NCBI GenBank assembly: GCA_008501785.1
Contig: QQUD01000895.1
Coordinates: 1 to 11,085 of the forward strand
Direction: 5' to 3'
DNA from: Chloroflexota bacterium
Lineage (GTDB): Bacteria > Chloroflexota > Anaerolineae > Promineifilales > Promineifilaceae
Length of the DNA stretch: 11,085 nucleotides
Shown: one piece after another, positions 6,366 to 11,085 of the stretch
Position numbering within the stretch: the stretch's first letter is position 1
How the letters are laid out: every line of letters starts with the position of its first letter
Notes under the pieces: model-generated
The model's input: the letters and a program-made list of their open reading frames with translations, nothing else
What the model was told of the DNA's origin: nothing
Databases searched by the model: none
Made by a program: the position numbers and the translations under genes

Positions 6366-7835
6366 ATGCATAAATTGATGAATTACATGAACGGAGAATG
6401 GCGGCCATCTAGTGCTGTCGATTATTTGGATGTGGTTAATCCAGCCACTACCGAGCAAATAGGCAAAGTGCCTCTTTCACCGGGCAGCGACGTGCTGGAA
6501 GCGGTCCAATCGGCTAGCGCGGCGTTTAACGATTGGCAACGTGTCCCCGCCCCTGAACGGATTCAATATCTGTTCAAAATGAAGGAGCTACTTGAGGAAA
6601 AATTCGAGGAAATTGCGCAAACCATCACGATAGAATGTGGAAAGACTATCGGCGAGTCACGCGGTGAAATGCGGCGGGCGATTGAGAATGTTGAGGTGGC
6701 TTGCGGCATTCCGATGCTGATGATGGGTGACTTTTCTGAAGACATTGCCAGCGGTATTGATGAGATGATGATCCGGCAGCCACTGGGTGTGTGTGCCATC
6801 ATTTCACCATTTAACTTCCCAGGCATGATTCCTTTCTGGTTCCTGCCTTATGCAATTGCGACGGGCAACACGGTTATTTTGAAGCCGTCGGAGAAAGTGC
6901 CGTTGACAATGGTGAAAGTGTTTGAATTATTGGAACAGCTGAATTTGCCGCCGGGTGTACTCAATATGGTGAATGGGGGCAAGGAGGCGGTTGATGCAAT
7001 TCTGGATCATCCGGCGATTCGAGCGATTAGCTTTGTGGGGTCAACGCCCGTTGCCAAAACCATCTACAGTCGCGGCGCAGCAAATGGCAAACGGGTACAG
7101 GCTCAGGGTGGCGCAAAGAATCCAGTCATTGTTTTGCCCGATGCCGATATGGAAATGACGACGCGCATTACGGCCGACTCGGCTTTTGGGTGCGCAGGTC
7201 AGCGCTGTCTGGCCGCTTCGGTTGCCATTACCGTGGGCGAGGCTCGCAACACGTTTACAGAAGCTATTGCCGATGCTGCCGCATCCCGCGTGGTTGGTTA
7301 TGGGTTGGATGATGCAGTGCAAATGGGACCTGTGATTTCGGTTCCCAGCAAAACACGTATTGAGAGTTTGATTCAGCAGGGGAAAGATGAGGGGGCGTCG
7401 GTGTTGGTAGACGGCCGTTCCGTATCCATTTCTGGTTATGAAAACGGCAACTTTATCCGTCCCACCATTTTGACTGATGTAAAGCCGGCGGGGAAACTTG
7501 CCAAAACCGAAATATTTGGCCCGGTTCTCAGTCTAATCCATGTAAATACGATTGATGAGGCCATCCAGTTTGTAAACAGTGGTCAATATGGCAACATGGC
7601 TTGTCTGTTCACCAGCAGCGGCGCTGCCGCCCGTAAGTTCCGCAATGAAGCAGATGCTGGCAATATCGGCATCAACATTGGCGTCGCGGCTCCGATGGCC
7701 TTTTTCCCATTTAGTGGGTGGAAAGAGAGTTTCTTTGGCACATTACACGGTCAAGGAAAGCACGCAGTGGAGTTCTTCACGCAAACTAAAGTTGTAGTTG
7801 AACGCTGGCCAAAGGAATGGTCGCGTACATTTTAA
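6366..7835 (+). CDS. mmsA/iolA: CoA-acylating (methyl)malonate-semialdehyde dehydrogenase
   Basis: NAD- and CoA-dependent aldehyde dehydrogenase that converts malonate semialdehyde, the last inositol-specific intermediate, to acetyl-CoA and CO2. Residue numbers are for the 491-residue form beginning at ATG 6360. [10 protein letters not shown] is at 149-158; the NAD-site KPSEKVPLT is at 175-183. Catalytic Cys283 is in GQRCLA with Arg282 before it. Arg106 in RRAIENVE matches a carboxylate-binding Arg of Bacillus IolA. QGGAKNP (249-255) stands where hydrolytic ALDHs have E-L-G-G-K; loss of that Glu is typical of this CoA-dependent family. The AAGGA at 6355-6359 touches ATG 6360 but is 6 bases ahead of ATG 6366, so I prefer 6366 ([12 protein letters not shown]). 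Its iol-operon position points to the IolA role rather than valine breakdown. Confidence 0.95.
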   Translation: MHKLMNYMNGEWRPSSAVDYLDVVNPATTEQIGKVPLSPGSDVLEAVQSASAAFNDWQRVPAPERIQYLFKMKELLEEKFEEIAQTITIECGKTIGESRGEMRRAIENVEVACGIPMLMMGDFSEDIASGIDEMMIRQPLGVCAIISPFNFPGMIPFWFLPYAIATGNTVILKPSEKVPLTMVKVFELLEQLNLPPGVLNMVNGGKEAVDAILDHPAIRAISFVGSTPVAKTIYSRGAANGKRVQAQGGAKNPVIVLPDADMEMTTRITADSAFGCAGQRCLAASVAITVGEARNTFTEAIADAAASRVVGYGLDDAVQMGPVISVPSKTRIESLIQQGKDEGASVLVDGRSVSISGYENGNFIRPTILTDVKPAGKLAKTEIFGPVLSLIHVNTIDEAIQFVNSGQYGNMACLFTSSGAAARKFRNEADAGNIGINIGVAAPMAFFPFSGWKESFFGTLHGQGKHAVEFFTQTKVVVERWPKEWSRTF

Positions 7836-7837
7836 TA

Positions 7838-7990
7838 TTAGAGACGGAGATAGAAACAGAGACAGAGTCGGGAATAGAGGTCTGGGGAGATATGGGGGAT
7901 TTTAAATTTGAACGGTTAGCGGTTTGGAAGCAAAGCATTGATTGGCGGACAGCATGTTCTAATTCTATCTCTGTCTCTTTTCTCTGTCTA
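7838..7990. repeat. GAGACAGAGATAGAG-type inverted repeat, copy B, enclosing an S23-like remnant
   Basis: The left arm at 7840-7855 (AGAGACGGAGATAGAA) is the reverse complement of the right arm at 7963-7978 (TTCTATCTCTGTCTCT) except for one G-T wobble. The arms enclose about 107 bases that contain the start of a four-helix-bundle protein gene. Further GAGACAGAG and TCTCTGTCTA sequence extends the arms. This is the longest of the three related copies. Confidence 0.75.
7892..7962 (+). pseudogene. Remnant of a four-helix-bundle (S23 / 23S rRNA intervening-sequence) protein gene
   Basis: From ATG 7892 the sequence encodes MGDFKFERLAVWKQSIDW. This strongly resembles the N-terminus of the small four-helix-bundle proteins first known from 23S rRNA intervening sequences (typical pattern F-x-F-E-x-L-x-V-W-Q/K-x-A/S-I-D/E). 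After Trp the open frame runs into repeat-encoded residues and then overlaps iolE. A -1 shift at 7945 would instead give the plausible continuation ADSMF and a TAA at 7960-7962, directly before the right repeat arm. Full-length members are about 115-130 residues, so more than three quarters is missing. Recognition is by eye. GGGGAG at 7884-7889 lies only 2 bases before the ATG, so expression is doubtful. Confidence 0.6.
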
Positions 7991-8006
7991 AAAAGGAGTC
8001 TGACTG

Positions 8007-8906
8007 ATGATGAAAATTGCAAACGCACCGTGTTCGTGGGGGGTACTGGAGTTTGAGTTGGAAGGTAAAGCGGCGGGATATGCTCAGGTTTTGGATGAGA
8101 TGGTGGAGACTGGGTATGCCGGGACGGAGTTGGGGGATTGGGGGTTTATGCCTACTGATCCGGATGAATTGAAGGGTGAATTGGCGTGCCGAAATCTGGC
8201 TATGTTGGGGGCGTTTGTGCCGGTGGCGTTAAAGGATGAAGCGTGTCATGCTGCTGGGGTGGAAACGGCCGTTCGTATTGCAAAATTGTTAACGGCCGTT
8301 TCTGGAAACACCCCGTTCATCGTTTTGGCCGACGACAATGGCAGTGTACCAAAACGCACCCAAAACGCGGGGCGCGTCACCCCAGAAATGGGGTTGACCG
8401 AGGCGGAATGGCTCACCTTTGCTAAAGGAGCCGAACATGTGGCGCGAGCTGTGAAGGAAACAACCGGTTTACGGACCGTTTTCCACCACCACTGCGCTGG
8501 ATATGTGGAAACACCGGCTGAGTTAACAAAACTGCTCTCATTGACAGACCCAGAACTGCTGGGGCTGGTTTTTGACACCGGCCATTACCAGTTTGCTGGC
8601 GGCGATCCGGTGCAGGCGATTCATGATTATGCAGATCGCATCTGGCATATGCATTTCAAGGATTGTCACGCAGAAATTGCGCAACAGTCCCGTGATGAAA
8701 AGTGGGATTACTTTGAATCGGTGAATAAGGGTGTTTTCTGTGAATTGGGGCAGGGGGGTGTTGACTTTACGGCCGTTAAAACCGCGCTGGAAACAATCGG
8801 TTATGAGGACTGGATTGTCGTTGAGCAAGATGTCTTGCCGGGGATGGGCAGCCCGAAGGAAAGTGCGGCTCGGAATCGGCAGTTTTTGCGACAGATTGGG
8901 TTATAG
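8007..8906 (+). CDS. iolE: Inosose dehydratase (2-keto-myo-inositol dehydratase)
   Basis: 299-residue TIM-barrel enzyme, very near the usual IolE length (297 in B. subtilis). It removes water from scyllo-inosose to give the trihydroxycyclohexane-dione used by IolD. It belongs to the xylose-isomerase-like, metal-dependent AP-endonuclease-2 superfamily. Visible hallmarks are the N-terminal [11 protein letters not shown] (6-16), [12 protein letters not shown] (35-46) and [14 protein letters not shown] (159-172). Likely metal or active-site residues lie in FDTGHY (189-194), HMHFKD (214-219) and VVEQD (271-275). Start ATG 8007 has AAGGAG at 7993-7998, 8 bases upstream; a second ATG follows at 8010. 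The stop codon lies inside the next inverted repeat. Two ACGGCCGT palindromes occur only 27 bases apart near its start (8265, 8292). Confidence 0.95.
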   Translation: MMKIANAPCSWGVLEFELEGKAAGYAQVLDEMVETGYAGTELGDWGFMPTDPDELKGELACRNLAMLGAFVPVALKDEACHAAGVETAVRIAKLLTAVSGNTPFIVLADDNGSVPKRTQNAGRVTPEMGLTEAEWLTFAKGAEHVARAVKETTGLRTVFHHHCAGYVETPAELTKLLSLTDPELLGLVFDTGHYQFAGGDPVQAIHDYADRIWHMHFKDCHAEIAQQSRDEKWDYFESVNKGVFCELGQGGVDFTAVKTALETIGYEDWIVVEQDVLPGMGSPKESAARNRQFLRQIGL

Positions 8907-8980
8907 ACAGAGGAAGGAGACAGAGATAGAGCCAGAGGCAGAAAAATCATTGCCCTGCTTCCCTCTGTCTCTGTCTTATA
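8902..8980. repeat. GAGACAGAGATAGAG-type inverted repeat, copy C (between iolE and iolB)
   Basis: The left arm starts within the iolE stop region (TATAGACAGAG, 8902-8912) and the right arm ends CTCTGTCTCTGTCTTATA at 8980, so the two outer ends are near inverted copies. Inside, GACAGAGATAGAG (8919-8931) pairs with CTCTGTCTCTGTC (8963-8975) with one wobble. It ends about 13 bases before the iolB start codon. Unlike copy B, it encloses no recognisable coding remnant. Confidence 0.75.
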
Positions 8981-8993
8981 GGAAAAACAATTT

Positions 8994-9830
8994 ATGAAAG
9001 AACATTTGATTAAACCAAATCACGATAGTGAAATATTGATGGATGTAACGCCGGAGTCGGCGGGTTGGGATTATTTGAGTTTTAAGGTGGTTGTGCTGCA
9101 AGCTGGTGAGAAGTTTGAACAGGCAACGGGTGGTGATGAAGTGGCGTTGGTTCCGTTAAAAGGGGAGGCGTTGCTGAAGGCAAATGAAGAGACTTTTACA
9201 GTTTCGCGCCGGGATTATTTTGAGGAGCCGCCGCATATTTTGTACGCGCCACCGGGAACGGCCGTTTCCGTCACAGCCACCACTCAATTTGAATTTGCTA
9301 TCGGGGGGGCACCGGCGGAAGGGAAATATCCTGTTCGCCTATTTCGGCCTGATGAAATAAAACAAGAAGTACGCGGTGGTGGGGTGGCTGTGCGGCAGGT
9401 TAATCATGTGTTGGCCCATCCACTACCGGCCGAACGGCTGATTTTATTCGAGGTGTATGTTCCGGGTGGCGGTTACTCTGGTTGGCCGCCTCATTGTCAT
9501 GATCGGTATGCCGATTCTCCATACCTGGAAGAAGTTTATTACTATCGCATTGATCCGGCTGAGACGGGTCATTGCATTCACCGCAACTATCGCCGAGATA
9601 TTGATTTTGATGAACTATTTACCGTTCGGGATGGGGAATGCGTGTTGGTGACACAGGGTTTCCATCCAGTGGCTGTGCCACCTGGTTCGCAAGTTTACTT
9701 CCTCAACTATTTGGCTGGTGAGCTGCTAGATGAAGATCGCGGCATACCGCCTTATGATGACCCTGATTGGGGCTGGATGAAGAACGATTACGATGGCAAT
9801 AAGCTACAACTGCCATTGTTCAAAAAATAA
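8994..9830 (+). CDS. iolB: 5-deoxy-glucuronate isomerase
   Basis: 278-residue double-cupin protein (IolB is 271 residues in B. subtilis). It converts 5-deoxy-glucuronate, the product of IolD, to 2-deoxy-5-keto-gluconate (DKG) in the cytoplasm. The first cupin spans roughly residues 25-110 and the second about 130-245. The second holds the likely metal site: His167 and His169 in PPHCHDR, Glu180 in LEEVYYYRI and His224 in GFHPVAVPPG. The segments GGYSGWPPHCHD (159-170) and EEVYYYRIDP are characteristic of IolB. Start ATG 8994 has TAGGA at 8979-8983, 10 bases upstream at the edge of the repeat, a looser ribosome site than those of its neighbours. Confidence 0.95.
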   Translation: MKEHLIKPNHDSEILMDVTPESAGWDYLSFKVVVLQAGEKFEQATGGDEVALVPLKGEALLKANEETFTVSRRDYFEEPPHILYAPPGTAVSVTATTQFEFAIGGAPAEGKYPVRLFRPDEIKQEVRGGGVAVRQVNHVLAHPLPAERLILFEVYVPGGGYSGWPPHCHDRYADSPYLEEVYYYRIDPAETGHCIHRNYRRDIDFDELFTVRDGECVLVTQGFHPVAVPPGSQVYFLNYLAGELLDEDRGIPPYDDPDWGWMKNDYDGNKLQLPLFKK

Positions 9831-9862
9831 TTTTTAGGACGATTCGATAAAAGGAAAATAAC

Positions 9863-10885
9863 ATGACGACTAAAAAGGTTTTGCGGATTGGTGTGATTGG
9901 GGTGGGGCGGATCGGTAAAATTCATGCCGAGAGCATTGCAACTCGCACGCCTGGGGCTAATTTAGCAGCAATTGCAGATGTGAATTTAGAGGTGGCGCAG
10001 GAAACGGCCGTTAAATTCAACGTACCCATCGTGACAGATGATTACCAAGACATCCTGAATGATGCAGCGATTGATGCCATTGTTATTTGTTCATCTACTG
10101 AGACACATGCGCAAATTGTGTTAGAAGCAGCGGAGGCCAACAAGCACATATTTTGTGAAAAACCCATCGATCACAGCCTGGAAAAGATTGATGCGGCGCT
10201 GGCGGCCGTGGAAAAAGCGGGCGTTAAGCTGCGAATTGGCTTTAATCGTCGCTTTGATGCCAACTTCCGCAAAGTACGGCAGATGGTTGCCGAGGGTAAA
10301 ATTGGTGAACCGCATATTTTGCGCATCACCAGCCGCGATCCGGGACCACCGCCTATCGAATATATCAAATTGTCTGGCGGCATGTTCCTGGATATGACGA
10401 TTCATGATTTTGACATGGCTCGGTATTTGCTGGCCAGCGAGGTGGAAGAGGTGTATACAGCGGCGGGGGTGATGGTTGACCCGGCCATTGGTGTGGCGGG
10501 GGATGTGGATACGGCCGTTATCACACTTAAATTTGCCAATGGCGCAATCGGTACTATCGATAACAGCCGAAAAGCGGCTTATGGCTACGATCAGCGGGCC
10601 GAAATTTTGGGATCAGAAGGGATGGTGTCGATTACCAACAATACACCCAACACCCACATTTACAGCACGGTTGATGGTGTCCACATGGAAAAGCCGCTCC
10701 ATTTCTTCTTAGAGCGATACATGGATTCGTTTGTAGCGGAGATGCAAGAATTCGTTCAAGCCATATTGCAAGATGAGACGCCGCCGGTTGTGGGGGAAGA
10801 CGGCCGTATTCCTGTGGTCATGGGCATGGCTGCGCAGAAATCTTATCTGGAAAACCGTCCGGTTAAGTTAAGTGAAATTACATGA
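9863..10885 (+). CDS. iolG: myo-Inositol 2-dehydrogenase
   Basis: 340-residue NAD-dependent oxidoreductase of the Gfo/Idh/MocA family that oxidises myo-inositol to scyllo-inosose, the first step of the pathway. The Rossmann motif is GVIGVGRIGKIHAE (10-23). Lys100 in CEKPID (98-103), and Asp177 and His181 in LDMTIHDFD (176-184), match the Lys/Asp/His catalytic set of B. subtilis IolG with the same Asp-His spacing. GFNRRFD (126-132) and VDTAVITLKFANGAIG in the C-terminal half are typical of inositol dehydrogenases. Start ATG 9863 has AAGGAA at 9851-9856. The 32-base gap after iolB is the only internal gap of the iolD-iolG run without an inverted repeat. A related sugar or scyllo-inositol dehydrogenase would look similar, but the context favours IolG. 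Confidence 0.93.
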   Translation: MTTKKVLRIGVIGVGRIGKIHAESIATRTPGANLAAIADVNLEVAQETAVKFNVPIVTDDYQDILNDAAIDAIVICSSTETHAQIVLEAAEANKHIFCEKPIDHSLEKIDAALAAVEKAGVKLRIGFNRRFDANFRKVRQMVAEGKIGEPHILRITSRDPGPPPIEYIKLSGGMFLDMTIHDFDMARYLLASEVEEVYTAAGVMVDPAIGVAGDVDTAVITLKFANGAIGTIDNSRKAAYGYDQRAEILGSEGMVSITNNTPNTHIYSTVDGVHMEKPLHFFLERYMDSFVAEMQEFVQAILQDETPPVVGEDGRIPVVMGMAAQKSYLENRPVKLSEIT

Positions 10886-10928
10886 GATTCTACAGAGGAT
10901 AATATCGTACAATGCGCGTCTGAGAGCC

Positions 10929-10952
10929 GTTCTAAGAGAGTTTAGGATTTTT
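10929..10952 (+). terminator. Weak candidate rho-independent terminator after iolG
   Basis: GTTCTAA (10929-10935) can pair with TTAGGAT (10942-10948) with two wobbles across a 6-base loop, followed by a run of five T (10948-10952). The stem is short and AT-rich, so this is tentative. It lies 43 bases after the iolG stop, where the end of the operon would be expected. Confidence 0.35.
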
Positions 10953-10980
10953 CATTAGGAATTTTGAAAAAAAATTGTAT

Positions 10981-11008
10981 TTGCAGCTTTTTTATGTTAA
11001 CTTATAGA
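10981..11008 (+). promoter_or_regulatory. Possible promoter for a gene beyond the window
   Basis: TTGCAG (10981-10986) and TATAGA (11003-11008) are separated by 16 bases in AT-rich DNA. Matches to the sigma-70 consensus are partial (3/6 and 4/6), so this is weak evidence. Confidence 0.25.
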
Positions 11009-11056
11009 TACCGATAATTTAGGAATATTAGTAATTATTGATTTGGAAGAAAAATA

Positions 11057-11085
11057 GTGAGTATTAAAAACAGCCAAGAACTAAT
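11057..11085 (+). CDS. Possible 5' end of a downstream gene (cut by the window)
   Basis: A GTG at 11057 starts an open frame reading MSIKNSQEL up to the window edge, with GGAAGA at 11045-11050 as a reasonably spaced ribosome site. Only nine codons are visible, so no family can be assigned. It could equally be noncoding AT-rich DNA. Confidence 0.25.

Larger units (their letters stand above)
2805..10807. repeat. Dispersed ACGGCCGT palindrome, 12 copies
   Basis: Exact ACGGCCGT begins at 2806, 3025, 4455, 5812, 7411, 8265, 8292, 8769, 9258, 10004, 10511 and 10800. Eight copies extend to AACGGCCGTT, and the copy at 3021-3036 extends to the 16-bp palindrome GGAAACGGCCGTTTCC. All lie inside the coding genes from lacI to iolG, in all three reading frames, mostly read as Thr-Ala-Val. 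A random 8-mer would be expected about 0.2 times in a window of this length. Confidence 0.9.

Noticed and set aside
7817..8056. 79-codon open frame across the mmsA-iolE gap as an intact small gene
   Set aside because: It begins inside mmsA, is mostly repeat-encoded (Glu-Thr-Glu-Ile runs, then Ser-Ile-Ser-Val-Ser) and overlaps iolE out of frame. Only the 18-residue S23-like stretch is meaningful, so it is listed as a remnant.
4287..8980. CRISPR array or tandem satellite from the repeated GAGACAGAG units
   Set aside because: The units form inverted, imperfect arms in three separate spacers kilobases apart, with no regular spacers or direct-repeat array.

Overview
This 11,085-base window comes from a bacterial chromosome of roughly 48-50% G+C. 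All recognisable genes lie on the + strand. No rRNA, tRNA or taxonomic marker is present. A Chloroflexota-like (Anaerolineae-type) source is my tentative guess, from the gene mix, the low-complexity intergenic inverted repeats and a densely iterated ACGGCCGT palindrome. The window alone cannot prove it.

Region 1 (1-1912): the 3' end of an unrecognised, helix-rich gene, followed after 5 bases by a GH28-type (polygalacturonase-like) right-handed beta-helix protein. The two look co-transcribed. Region 2 (1913-2082): a 170-base spacer with a candidate promoter and a perfect 24-bp palindrome just ahead of the next gene. Region 3 (2083-10885): a LacI-family regulator followed by a myo-inositol catabolic operon in the order transaldolase-family protein, iolD, mmsA/iolA, iolE, iolB, iolG. 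Region 4 (10886-11085): an AT-rich intergenic tail with a weak terminator, a possible promoter and perhaps the first codons of another gene.

Together IolG (inositol to scyllo-inosose), IolE (dehydration), IolD (ring hydrolysis), IolB (isomerisation to 2-deoxy-5-keto-gluconate, DKG) and MmsA/IolA (malonate semialdehyde to acetyl-CoA) cover the pathway except for its middle. The kinase IolC and the DKG-6-phosphate aldolase IolJ are not in the window. Instead the operon's first enzyme is a transaldolase-family protein with the Schiff-base Lys and a Gln where classical transaldolases have Glu, as in fructose-6-phosphate aldolase (FSA). The main hypothesis here is that it cleaves unphosphorylated DKG directly to dihydroxyacetone and malonate semialdehyde, bypassing both IolC and IolJ.

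Several DNA-level patterns stand out. The octamer ACGGCCGT occurs 12 times between 2805 and 10807, all inside genes and mostly read as Thr-Ala-Val. Three operon spacers carry related GAGACAGAGATAGAG inverted repeats, one of them enclosing the decayed start of a 23S-rRNA-intervening-sequence-type four-helix-bundle protein gene. A fourth spacer carries a different CGCAAAG inverted repeat.
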